Of a DNA stretch of 64,000 nucleotides, positions 9,474-16,330 are shown one piece after another. Each line of letters opens with the position of its first letter. Within the stretch, counting starts at the first letter, position 1. A program made the position numbers and the translations under genes. Origin of the DNA: Citrobacter farmeri (GTDB taxonomy: Bacteria; Pseudomonadota; Gammaproteobacteria; Enterobacterales; Enterobacteriaceae); assembly GCF_019048065.1 (NCBI RefSeq), contig NZ_CP077291.1, positions 620,001-684,000 of the forward strand. The letters are read 5' to 3'. Under the pieces are notes generated by a model. The model had not been told where the DNA came from, made no database searches, and was given only the letters and a program-made list of their open reading frames with translations.

Positions 9474-10732
9474 TGAAGCTCAACGCCAGACAGGTCGAGA
9501 CCGCAAAGCCAAAAGACAAAACCTACAAAATGGCCGATGGTGGCGGTTTGTATCTCGAGGTTTCGACTAAGGGTTCTAAATATTGGCGGATGAAATACAG
9601 ACGCCCCTCTGACAAAAAAGAGGATCGCCTCGCTTTTGGTGTTTGGCCTACAGTGACGCTTGCACAGGCAAGAGCAAAGCGAGATGAAGCTAAAAAGCTG
9701 TTAGTGCAGGGCATTGACCCAAAAGCCGAACAGAAAGAAGCTCAGGCCGAGAATTCGGGGGCATATACTTTCGAAACCATTGCTCGTGAATGGCATGAAA
9801 GTAACAAGCGATGGAGTGAAGACCATCGATCGCGCGTTCTGCGCTATCTTGAGCTTTATATTTTCCCTCATATCGGTTCGTCCGACATTCGCCAGCTCAA
9901 AACCAGCCACCTGTTAGCCCCGATTAAAAAAGTTGATGCAAGTGGTAAACATGACGTTGCACAGCGTCTTCAGCAGCGTGTCACGGCTATTATGCGTTAT
10001 GCTGTACAGAACGATTATATCGACTCTAATCCAGCCAGTGACATGGCCGGTGCGTTATCGACAACCAAAGCACGACACTATCCAGCTTTACCCTCTAGCC
10101 GGTTCCCTGAGTTCCTTGCACGTCTTGCTGCATATCGTGGTCGTGTAATGACGCGGATCGCGGTCGAACTTTCCTTACTAACTTTTGTGCGTTCAAGTGA
10201 GTTACGTTTCGCGCGTTGGGATGAATTCGACTTTGATAAATCTCTTTGGCGCATTCCGGCAAAAAGAGAAGAGATTAAAGGCGTGCGTTACTCCTACCGT
10301 GGGATGAAGATGAAAGAGGAGCATATTGTTCCGCTTAGTCGGCAGGCGATGATTTTATTAGAGCAGCTTAAGCAGATTAGTGGTGATAAAGAGTTACTTT
10401 TTCCAGGAGATCACGACGCAACAAAGGTCATGAGTGAAAATACGGTGAATAGTGCTTTACGGGCAATGGGATATGACACTAAAACTGAAGTTTGCGGGCA
10501 TGGATTTAGAACGATGGCGCGTGGTGCATTGGGTGAGTCGGGGTTATGGAGCGAAGATGCAATCGAACGTCAATTAAGTCATTCAGAGCGTAATAGCGTC
10601 CGGGCGGCTTATATTCATACTTCTGAACATTTGGATGAAAGGCGATTAATGGTCCAATGGTGGGCTGATTATCTTGATGCAAACAAGATTAAACCTATTA
10701 GTTCATTTGACTACGCAAAACTTCACTCTTAA
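9461..10732 (+). CDS. int: P4-type tyrosine integrase
   Basis: A 423-residue tyrosine recombinase that would integrate and excise the satellite at leuX. The N-terminus (MKLNARQVETAKP, then LYLEVSTKGSKYWRMKYR) is the DUF4102-type arm-binding domain of P4-like integrases, followed by a core-binding domain. The catalytic domain shows the first Arg in RSSELRFARWDEF, the His-x-x-Arg box in GHGFRTMARG, and the Tyr in RAAYIHTSEHLDERR. Its start lies within the arm-site repeats, suggesting autoregulation. ATG 9461 is used; ATG 9473 is an alternative. A terminator follows. Confidence 0.93.
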   Translation: MCPQMKLNARQVETAKPKDKTYKMADGGGLYLEVSTKGSKYWRMKYRRPSDKKEDRLAFGVWPTVTLAQARAKRDEAKKLLVQGIDPKAEQKEAQAENSGAYTFETIAREWHESNKRWSEDHRSRVLRYLELYIFPHIGSSDIRQLKTSHLLAPIKKVDASGKHDVAQRLQQRVTAIMRYAVQNDYIDSNPASDMAGALSTTKARHYPALPSSRFPEFLARLAAYRGRVMTRIAVELSLLTFVRSSELRFARWDEFDFDKSLWRIPAKREEIKGVRYSYRGMKMKEEHIVPLSRQAMILLEQLKQISGDKELLFPGDHDATKVMSENTVNSALRAMGYDTKTEVCGHGFRTMARGALGESGLWSEDAIERQLSHSERNSVRAAYIHTSEHLDERRLMVQWWADYLDANKIKPISSFDYAKLHS

Positions 10733-10750
10733 TCATTATGCTAATGAAAA

Positions 10751-10780
10751 GCCAATCTGATTATATGATTGGCTTTCTTT
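10751..10780 (+). terminator. Rho-independent terminator after int
   Basis: The inverted repeat GCCAATC / GATTGGC with a nine-base loop is followed by TTTCTTT. It lies 18 bases after the int stop and just before the 3' end of the convergent methyltransferase gene. Confidence 0.8.
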
Positions 10781-10785
10781 GCGCA

Positions 10786-11781
10786 TCAGCTAACTACGAT
10801 TTGATCTTTATTTTCTCTGGAGCGTAAATCGAGTGTATTTCCATTTAATATAGTGTCATACATTTCTTGGAGTATATCTTGGCTTGTGTTTTTATCTGTA
10901 AATCTAAATACAGAAGCTGCTACATATTCAGGTGAGAGCTCAAATGAAAGCCACTTGCGTTTTAATTGTTCAGCAGCACTTCCTGTTGTGTTTGAACCTC
11001 CAAAAATATCAACAACAAGATCACCCGGCTCAGTTAACATATTAATGAAAAACTCCGGTAATTTAGATGGGAATCGTGCTGGATGACCTTTAACACCAAT
11101 TTTTTTACAACCGGATAAATATCCTCCGTTAGATTCGGAGTTGGGAATTTGCAATAGATTTGGAGGTATAGCACCGCCATTATCTTTGCCAAAGCTGCTG
11201 CTTATATCATGCCCGGATGGACGCATTTTGGGGGAATAAAATTTATTAGGGTCTTCAATAAGTTTTTTCATCCTGTCACTATACGGAACAAGAACTTTAG
11301 TTATATCAGACTTTGGCCATTCAGTTTTGCTAAACCACCAAATTGTGTTAACAGAATCTTTAACACGCAACTTTCTTTTGTTAACCCACTCAATAGGGCT
11401 TGGTAGTTTTGAAGGATTAAACCAATAGAAATCCTCGGCCAGATGGAATCCAACCTCATCAATCATCCTTATCAAAACTCGGAAGTTGTAAACACTTCTA
11501 ACAGGTACGCCTTTCATGTAAGCGCCACCAAAATCGACGACAAAGCTACCATCATCTTTTAGCTTCTTAAAAACCAACTCGCCAAATTTTAAAAACCAAT
11601 CGATGTACTGTTCTTGATCGTGATTTCCATATTCTTTCTTACGCTGTAAAGCGAAAGGTGGGCTTGTCATCACTAAATTTAGGCTGTTGTCGGGCATCGA
11701 TTCAAGCATTTCAAGCGAGTCAGCAATGTACATTGCACCCAAATCTGTTTTGTACGCAGGTTTTTTATCGTCGAACATCAT
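10786..11781 (-). CDS. PvuII-type N4-cytosine DNA methyltransferase
   Basis: A 331-residue beta-class amino-methyltransferase closely resembling M.PvuII, which makes N4-methylcytosine in CAGCTG. Catalytic motif IV is TSPPF (about residues 39-43), followed at once by ALQRKKEYGN as in M.PvuII. The AdoMet-binding motif DIFGGSNTTG lies near residue 262, in the motif order of the beta class. The middle segment (DGSFVVDFGGAYMKGVP, FYWFNPSKLPSPIEWVNK) also follows M.PvuII. It protects host and satellite DNA from the endonuclease at 12070 and is divergent from the controller gene, exactly as in the plasmid PvuII system. CAGCTG specificity is inferred from similarity. Confidence 0.92.
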   Translation of the reverse strand: MMFDDKKPAYKTDLGAMYIADSLEMLESMPDNSLNLVMTSPPFALQRKKEYGNHDQEQYIDWFLKFGELVFKKLKDDGSFVVDFGGAYMKGVPVRSVYNFRVLIRMIDEVGFHLAEDFYWFNPSKLPSPIEWVNKRKLRVKDSVNTIWWFSKTEWPKSDITKVLVPYSDRMKKLIEDPNKFYSPKMRPSGHDISSSFGKDNGGAIPPNLLQIPNSESNGGYLSGCKKIGVKGHPARFPSKLPEFFINMLTEPGDLVVDIFGGSNTTGSAAEQLKRKWLSFELSPEYVAASVFRFTDKNTSQDILQEMYDTILNGNTLDLRSRENKDQIVVS

Positions 11782-11788
11782 AACTGCT

Positions 11789-11813
11789 ACTCATAGTCTG
11801 TAGATCTATTGTC
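11789..11813. promoter_or_regulatory. C-box operators of the restriction-modification control region
   Basis: In the 55-base gap between the divergent methyltransferase and controller genes lie two tandem C-protein boxes: ACTCATAGTC (11789-11798) and a second, less perfect copy ending CTATTGTC (11806-11813). They are separated by a short GT-containing spacer. This fits the known C-box pattern (ACTyATAGT, GT, repeat). In PvuII the C protein first activates and then represses its own C-R transcript here, delaying endonuclease until DNA is methylated. Confidence 0.65.
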
Positions 11814-11836
11814 ATCAAGGCTGCATTGTCTCGCGA

Positions 11837-12073
11837 ATGGAACGAAAGATAAACCCCTCAAGAGCAAGAGTGATTTTTGCCCATAACATCAGGAAGTTAA
11901 GGGAGAGACAAGGTCTGTCTCAAGAAGCCCTGGCTGACTTGGCAGGCTTGCATAGGACTTACATCGGGTCAGTAGAGCGATGTGAAAGAAACATTTCTAT
12001 TGATAATATCGACCGAATTGCTTCAGCCCTTGGTGTCTCTCCTAGTTCACTACTGGAGAATAATCAGGTATGA
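11837..12073 (+). CDS. C.PvuII-like controller protein (XRE-type HTH)
   Basis: A 78-residue helix-turn-helix protein of the restriction-modification controller family. The recognition region ([19 protein letters not shown], about residues 26-44) and [20 protein letters not shown] (about 45-64) follow C.PvuII. It should bind the C-boxes just upstream and time expression of the endonuclease. Its TGA overlaps the endonuclease ATG (ATGA at 12070-12073), so the two are translationally coupled, as in the PvuII system. Confidence 0.9.
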   Translation: MERKINPSRARVIFAHNIRKLRERQGLSQEALADLAGLHRTYIGSVERCERNISIDNIDRIASALGVSPSSLLENNQV

Positions 12074-12633
12074 AATTTGAGTTGCATCAAGATTGGTCAA
12101 ATTTAATTGCACTTTGGCCTCAGGTTGAAGAATATCAACGGTTGGCTAATAAGCACGGAATCAATGATATATTCCAAGATAATGGAGGAAAACTTCTACA
12201 AGTTCTTTTACTTCTAAGTCTTAAAGTTCTTCCTGGGCGAGAAGGTAATGATGCAGTAGATGTCACTGGTACCGAGTTTGAATTAAAATCAGTTAATGTT
12301 GAGCTAACCAAGAGTTTTTCAACTCACCATCATATGAACCCAACAATAATTGCGAAATATAGACAAGTTCCATGGGTGTTCGCAATTTATAGTAACATCA
12401 CTATTCGTTCAGTTTATTTACTCATGCCTGATGATTTGGAAGTCTTCTATGATAAATGGGAGAGACAATGGCATGAAAGGGATGGTAAAGACATAAACAA
12501 TCCTAAAATACCGGTTAAGTATGTTATCGAGTATGGTAAATTGCTTTGGTCAAATGCTACTCCAGAAGAATTACTTTGGACTCCTGAAATCGAAGAACAA
12601 ATCGATCTTGGGGGATTTGAAGCGGAAAATTAA
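12070..12633 (+). CDS. PvuII-like type II restriction endonuclease
   Basis: A homologue of R.PvuII, which cuts CAGCTG to blunt ends as a homodimer. The segment [19 protein letters not shown] (about residues 29-47) is nearly identical to R.PvuII. The catalytic triad is preserved as D61 ... E71-L72-K73 (PvuII D58, E68, K70), and the DNA-contacting FSTHHHMNP segment is present (about 83-91). At 187 residues it is about 30 longer than PvuII, with an extra acidic C-terminal tail (after about residue 157) of unknown role. The gene is AT-richer than the satellite core. It lies in the int-to-psu interval, a known hotspot for defence cargo in P4-like satellites. Confidence 0.92.
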   Translation: MKFELHQDWSNLIALWPQVEEYQRLANKHGINDIFQDNGGKLLQVLLLLSLKVLPGREGNDAVDVTGTEFELKSVNVELTKSFSTHHHMNPTIIAKYRQVPWVFAIYSNITIRSVYLLMPDDLEVFYDKWERQWHERDGKDINNPKIPVKYVIEYGKLLWSNATPEELLWTPEIEEQIDLGGFEAEN

Positions 12634-12639
12634 TAAGTT

Positions 12640-12850
12640 AGTATTAATTAGCCGCGCGCAATGCTCTCCCCGCCACGCCTGCCCGCTTTATAGGGCAGTT
12701 TTCATGCAGTTGCATGAACCGGCACAGACCGCGCCGGTACTGGTGTTGCGAGGGATAAAAAATACGGGGATTTGCATGCAAAACCATGCACCTTATGGAA
12801 GCATGGCTTTTTTCGGGAAAAATAGCAGAATTTTCGGTGATTTTTTTGCG
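12640..12850. other. Probable cos packaging site of the satellite
   Basis: The non-coding gap between the endonuclease and psu contains GCTCTCCCCGCCACGCC at 12663-12679. It resembles the complement of the P2/P4 cohesive-end sequence as I remember it (GTGCTTTCCCCGCCTCGCC). Around it are short inverted repeats (TTCATGCA / TGCATGAA near 12710), GCATGCA motifs and an A/T-rich stretch. Position between cargo and psu matches cos in P4. The call rests on memory of the P2/P4 cos sequence and was not aligned. Confidence 0.5.
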
Positions 12851-12852
12851 TG

Positions 12853-13419
12853 CTACCGTGCGGCCAGTTCTGCACGTCGGCGGGTGTAAATCAGGTTCTG
12901 TGCCGGGGTGAATTTCTTGCGATTATCATCCCGCGAAGCCGCATCGGGCCTGAATCCGATGGCCGTTAAAATATCGCTGTCCTGCGCGGAATAATTAATT
13001 TTTTCACCTGCGGCCAGCCACACCGACAGGGCTTCACGCAGATAATCAACCGAGTGCTGCATGGCGCTCTGTTTTACTGCGGGAAGCTGTTCGTGATATC
13101 CCATCAGCTCAGGTGCCAGCGTGGCGGCCAGCTCCGCGCCGTGCTGCTGCATAAAGTCATGGAGACGCTTGCGGATGCTGATGTGCTGCACCTCCTCATG
13201 TGAGCGGATATAGCGACCGGCGGCCTGATTAATTTCCCATTTTTTCACATCGATATTGTCGCGCAAATCCTGCATTCTGCGCGGGATTTGTTCGTCACCG
13301 GCAAGGAGCTGTTCACGGTATTCCCGTTCAAGGTCTGCAAGTTCGGCTTTACGTTTCAGCCAGGTATTTTTGTTCGTCTGACAGGCCTCAAAGGCCTGCT
13401 GTATGGTCACAGTGGTCAC
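12853..13419 (-). CDS. psu: Psu, polarity suppression / Rho inhibitor and capsid decoration protein
   Basis: A 188-residue homologue of P4 Psu (190 residues). Psu binds the Rho hexamer and blocks transcription termination, and also decorates and stabilises the small P4 capsid. The conserved blocks KWEINQAAGRYIRSHEEVQH and EKINYSAQDSDILTAIGFRP are visible, and the N-terminal half looks like a long helical coiled coil. The start is a GTG (13419) with GGAGAG eight bases upstream. It is the last gene of the sid-ogr-psu late operon. Confidence 0.9.
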   Translation of the reverse strand: MTTVTIQQAFEACQTNKNTWLKRKAELADLEREYREQLLAGDEQIPRRMQDLRDNIDVKKWEINQAAGRYIRSHEEVQHISIRKRLHDFMQQHGAELAATLAPELMGYHEQLPAVKQSAMQHSVDYLREALSVWLAAGEKINYSAQDSDILTAIGFRPDAASRDDNRKKFTPAQNLIYTRRRAELAAR

Positions 13420-13434
13420 GAGTCTCTCTCCTGA

Positions 13435-13674
13435 TTAATGCCGGAACGGCGAGCTGTAGCAGCCCTGTACTTTACGCGGCGGCGGTGGCGTCACCGGGGC
13501 GGGGGCGGTTTTTTCCGGTGCGGCACGTATCACACCGTCAACCGACTCGATGGTGCGGAAAGTGGCCGAACATTCGATATTGGTACACTGGTGATAACGC
13601 TGTTTGACGTTTTCCGACAGATACCGGCTGGTACGGACGTGCGCGGTCTTTTTGCAGAACGGACAGTGAAACAT
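13435..13674 (-). CDS. Ogr/Delta-type zinc-finger late activator
   Basis: A 79-residue member of the Ogr/Delta family, which activates late promoters of P2 helpers and P4. The metal ligands are CPFC at residues 4-7 and a second pair in CTNIECSATF (about 31-40). The C-terminal part is proline-rich (PAPVTPPPPRK). P4 Delta is a tandem fusion of two such domains, whereas this protein has a single one, like P2 Ogr. It would act on the box at 14494-14511 upstream of sid and on helper late promoters. Confidence 0.88.
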   Translation of the reverse strand: MFHCPFCKKTAHVRTSRYLSENVKQRYHQCTNIECSATFRTIESVDGVIRAAPEKTAPAPVTPPPPRKVQGCYSSPFRH

Positions 13675-13677
13675 AAT

Positions 13678-14421
13678 TCAGCCCTCTGCCTGTTCGTGGT
13701 CTTCTGCGGCCAGTTCAGCGGCAAGCTTCATCCGTCTGGCCGGGCTTCTTAACAGCGCCATATCAACACCGGTTATGACCGGGCGATTCATGCCCGTTAC
13801 GGACAGGACCGGCTCCTGCTCCATATCAAAATGATACAGGGCTGACTGCATATTCAGGGCATCACCCAGCTCGCGGGTCACGGTCGCACGCGGCGAGGTT
13901 TCTCCACTCATTTCCAGCGACCGTATACGCAACAGAAAGGCACGTAACAGTGCAGGGTTGATACCGGTCAGCGCCTTCTTCCACTCACTGTTGGCGTAGG
14001 TAGTGAACGCTTTTTCATGGGCGCTGATATAAGCCGTACCGGAGGAGCATGCGCCAAGCATGGCGTGGCTTTTGTCTTTCTCCAGCTCGGTAATCAGACC
14101 GGTGAACTCATCAGCCAGTTCGCGGCTGGCGATACGTTTGCTGTGTTCAGCTTTCAGTTCAGGAGTGAGGTTGCCGCGCAGAGTTCGAAAGCGGCTGCGC
14201 CAGTCCTGTTCGGCCTGTGCGCTTTCACTGAGGGCGGTCTGTCGTTCCTGCTCACAACGCTGAATGGAAGCCTCAATGTCGCTGAGTTTACCCATGCTGG
14301 CCGAGTGTGCGTCTTTTGCTTCGTTAAGTGCGGCCAGCGCACCGGCAATACGTTGTTCCGCGCCTTCATCCTGTTTACTGATAACGGTCTGCATGGCTTT
14401 GATAATGAGTTCGGGTTTCAT
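13678..14421 (-). CDS. sid: Sid-like capsid size-determination protein
   Basis: The gene takes the place of P4 sid, whose product forms an external scaffold that forces helper capsid protein into the small P4-size shell. The 247-residue product (P4 Sid has 244) is mostly helical, with a shared pattern around WRSRFRTLRGNLTPELKAEH and EPVLSVTGMNRP; overall identity to P4 Sid looks modest. I chose ATG 14421 (MKPELIIKAM). The Ogr/Delta box upstream predicts a transcript start near 14448, which would exclude the in-frame ATG at 14487. The gene leads the late operon sid-ogr-psu. Confidence 0.75.
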   Translation of the reverse strand: MKPELIIKAMQTVISKQDEGAEQRIAGALAALNEAKDAHSASMGKLSDIEASIQRCEQERQTALSESAQAEQDWRSRFRTLRGNLTPELKAEHSKRIASRELADEFTGLITELEKDKSHAMLGACSSGTAYISAHEKAFTTYANSEWKKALTGINPALLRAFLLRIRSLEMSGETSPRATVTRELGDALNMQSALYHFDMEQEPVLSVTGMNRPVITGVDMALLRSPARRMKLAAELAAEDHEQAEG

Positions 14422-14493
14422 GTTCAGGTTCTCCGTATGTTCAACCTGAAATGATTCTGACGCCTCCTGCACAACAACACGATTCATTGCCGT

Positions 14494-14511
14494 TGTCAGA
14501 GTGCTGGCACA
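14494..14511 (-). promoter_or_regulatory. Ogr/Delta activator box of the late (sid) promoter
   Basis: A perfect match to the P2/P4 late-activator site: TGT, twelve bases, ACA (14494-14511). In known late promoters this box is centred about 55 bases upstream of the start point, which here predicts initiation near 14448 on the minus strand, 27 bases before sid. Confidence 0.65.
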
Positions 14512-14960
14512 AACAGACCTTAAAATCAGGCTGGCCAGAGAAAGGTCGCAGGAAAACCTTACTCACCGTTTGTTTTTTTACTTATAACTATTCACTACTG
14601 TTCACCTTAAGAAAAAAGACAATTAATACAGTAAGATAAGTGGTGAACAGTTAGGGGGCTGACTGTTCACCGTCTGTTCACCACTGTTCACCCTCCCCTT
14701 TTTCAGTCAGCCAATCACTTAGACTTTTTAACGATTAAAAAGTGAAAATATATAAATAAAAGTAATCATGAATAGGCCATCAGTTTGCCAACAATTACCA
14801 AAAGATTGCCAACGATTACCACTGTATAAAAATCGTTCTGTTGTGTGGTGAAGCACTACAAAATGACTTGTTGCCCTGAGGGAAAATATTCACAAAATAG
14901 AGAGCTACCCGAAGCCGGACGGACACGACCGGCACTGTATGGACTTTGTGAGGTAGCCCG
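14512..14960. other. Iteron block of the satellite replication origin (ori or crr)
   Basis: No gene is seen between the late promoter and vis. Five exact copies of the P4 alpha-binding iteron GGTGAACAG lie at 14598-14606, 14642-14650, 14663-14671, 14674-14682 and 14684-14692, one on the plus strand and four on the minus. AT-rich stretches flank them (14560-14640 and 14725-14840). In P4, alpha binds such iterons at two separate sites, ori and crr, and both are needed for replication. The partner block is at 20953-21212. Confidence 0.75.
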
Positions 14961-15227
14961 ATGCACACCGCTTTTTCTTCCCCGTCTTCTGCCCCTGCCG
15001 CGCCGCTGATGCCGGTTTCTGATACCGTTCACGAGCGCTTTATCCGTCTGCCTGAAGTGATGCATCTGTGCGGCCTGTCCCGCTCGACCATTTACGACCT
15101 CATCAGCCGGGAAGCTTTCCCGAAACAAATCTCCCTCGGTGGGAAAAACGTGGCGTGGGCGCAGTCTGAAATCACCGCATGGATGGCGGATCGCATTGCC
15201 GAGCGCAACCGGGGCTATGACGCATGA
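14961..15227 (+). CDS. vis: Vis, AlpA-family regulator/excisionase
   Basis: An 88-residue protein, the same length as P4 Vis, which acts as excisionase and as a repressor of the late/sid promoter. The winged-helix core [20 protein letters not shown] (about residues 27-46) and the following [20 protein letters not shown] are typical AlpA/Vis sequence. The first 25 residues are Ala/Pro/Ser-rich. Its stop overlaps the ATG of the next frame (15224). It starts the rightward early block. Confidence 0.9.
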   Translation: MHTAFSSPSSAPAAPLMPVSDTVHERFIRLPEVMHLCGLSRSTIYDLISREAFPKQISLGGKNVAWAQSEITAWMADRIAERNRGYDA

Positions 15228-15775
15228 TGACAACCACTCAGCAAACAGCCCCTTTTTCTGGCTTGCTTCTTTTCGCCGTTTCCAGGTATAGTTTTCCCGC
15301 TGTCGCAAAATCGGCAGCCGGGCGTAGGAACCCGTGTAATTCACAGGCGACAACAGACGCGCCATGCGTCTTTTTTTACGTCGTTGCTCAGGCACACCCA
15401 TTTTTCGGGCTGTGGTGCTTATTCCATAGCCCCTGTCAGATAATGGTGGTCCGGGCGGGGCAGCTTTCGGGCTGGCCGGTATTCTGTGAAGCCGGTATTC
15501 CTACCCCCGTTCGGGTCACCACCCATGAGCGTAGGAACTCCGGTGGTGGCAATAACCGCTATTCACAGGAGGTTGCCGCTATGGCTACGACCCTCACCCC
15601 GTCACACCCGCAGTTTGTCTTTGTGTTTGCCGCCGTTCGTCGCGCAGACCGTAAACCCCGTATTTGCCTGCTCCGCACCGTTGCCGGTGATGAACACGCT
15701 GCACGCCTTTCTCTCGTTCGCGATTACGTCCTCTCGTTTGCTGGCCGCCTGCCGGTTGCGGAGGTGCGCGCATGA
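15224..15775 (+). CDS. Ash/Icd-like protein of P4 satellites
   Basis: A 183-codon frame. Its middle ([19 protein letters not shown]) matches the Ash family, and its last 64 codons (from [16 protein letters not shown] at 15581) match proteins annotated as Icd-like host cell-division inhibitors in P4-like prophages. The start at 15581 has a strong AGGAGG site, so a 64-residue product is likely the main protein. The upstream part overlaps the sequence that appears to encode the immunity RNA, and its conservation may reflect RNA. Translation from 15224 would be coupled to vis. Function here is by family name only. Confidence 0.6.
   Translation: MMTTTQQTAPFSGLLLFAVSRYSFPAVAKSAAGRRNPCNSQATTDAPCVFFYVVAQAHPFFGLWCLFHSPCQIMVVRAGQLSGWPVFCEAGIPTPVRVTTHERRNSGGGNNRYSQEVAAMATTLTPSHPQFVFVFAAVRRADRKPRICLLRTVAGDEHAARLSLVRDYVLSFAGRLPVAEVRA
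15324..15537 (+). ncRNA. Candidate P4-type CI antisense-RNA immunity locus (seqA-seqB-seqC)
   Basis: Two copies of GTAGGAA (15324-15330 and 15531-15537) flank a complementary TTCCTAC (15498-15504). The pairing with the downstream copy extends to GTAGGAAnnCCGG. P4 immunity works through a short CI RNA whose seqB pairs with seqA and seqC in the leader and causes early termination, and this layout matches that scheme. The exact ends of the RNA cannot be read from sequence; a product of about 70 bases around 15490-15560 is plausible. Confidence 0.45.
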
Positions 15776-15999
15776 GACACACCACTATTACCGCCCGTGA
15801 CCTCGAATGTCTGGAGCATATGCGCAACGTCGGCCAGCTCGTCGGCGACCTGATACAGGTGCAGGACTGCGCCACCGTTCGTCGTGACCCGGCGCAGCAC
15901 TTACAGCTCACCTCCGTGATTTACCTCATGACCGCCCAGCTCGACGGTGTGGTCGAACGCTGCAATCAGCAGTGGCTGACCGGGGAGGGTAACGTATGA
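15772..15999 (+). CDS. Small P4 early protein (derepression/epsilon-like)
   Basis: A 75-residue acidic/neutral protein in the position of P4 early orfs between the icd-like gene and orf106. The sequence [21 protein letters not shown] resembles proteins annotated as derepression protein in P4-like prophages. In P4, Epsilon binds the helper repressor and induces the helper. Its ATG overlaps the preceding stop, and its own stop overlaps the next ATG, so it is embedded in a coupled early operon. Assignment to the epsilon function is tentative. Confidence 0.6.
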   Translation: MRHTTITARDLECLEHMRNVGQLVGDLIQVQDCATVRRDPAQHLQLTSVIYLMTAQLDGVVERCNQQWLTGEGNV

Positions 16000-16316
16000 A
16001 AAAGCCATTACCGCCCGTATTACGTGCCGCGCTGTATCGTCGCGCCGTGGCCTGTGCCTGGCTGACCCTGTGCGAACGCCAGCACCGCTACCCGCACCTC
16101 ACCCTCGACGCGCTGGAAAGCGCCATTGCCGCCGAGCTGGAGGGCTTCTACCTGCGCCAGCACGGCGAGGAAAAAGGCCGCCAGATTGCCTGTGCACTGC
16201 TGGAAGATTTAATGGAAGCCGGACCACTCAAAGCCGCCCCGTCGCTGTCCTTTCTCGGGCTGGCCGTGATGGATGAGCTTTGCGCCCGTCATATCACGTC
16301 GCCGGTACTGCACTGA
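15996..16316 (+). CDS. P4 orf106-like protein (DUF5375)
   Basis: A 106-residue protein, the same length as P4 Orf106, which belongs to DUF5375. It is Ala/Leu-rich and probably helical, with the segment [29 protein letters not shown] cut here at about residues 12-40 as its most characteristic part. No function is known to me. It overlaps the preceding gene by four bases and is followed after 14 bases by the alpha start. Confidence 0.75.
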   Translation: MKKPLPPVLRAALYRRAVACAWLTLCERQHRYPHLTLDALESAIAAELEGFYLRQHGEEKGRQIACALLEDLMEAGPLKAAPSLSFLGLAVMDELCARHITSPVLH

Positions 16317-16330
16317 GGGAGAAAATAACG

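Noticed and set aside
14598..14692. Short repeats as a CRISPR array
   Set aside because: The repeats are nine bases, in both orientations and irregularly spaced. They match the P4 alpha iteron. No CRISPR array or cas gene was seen in the window.
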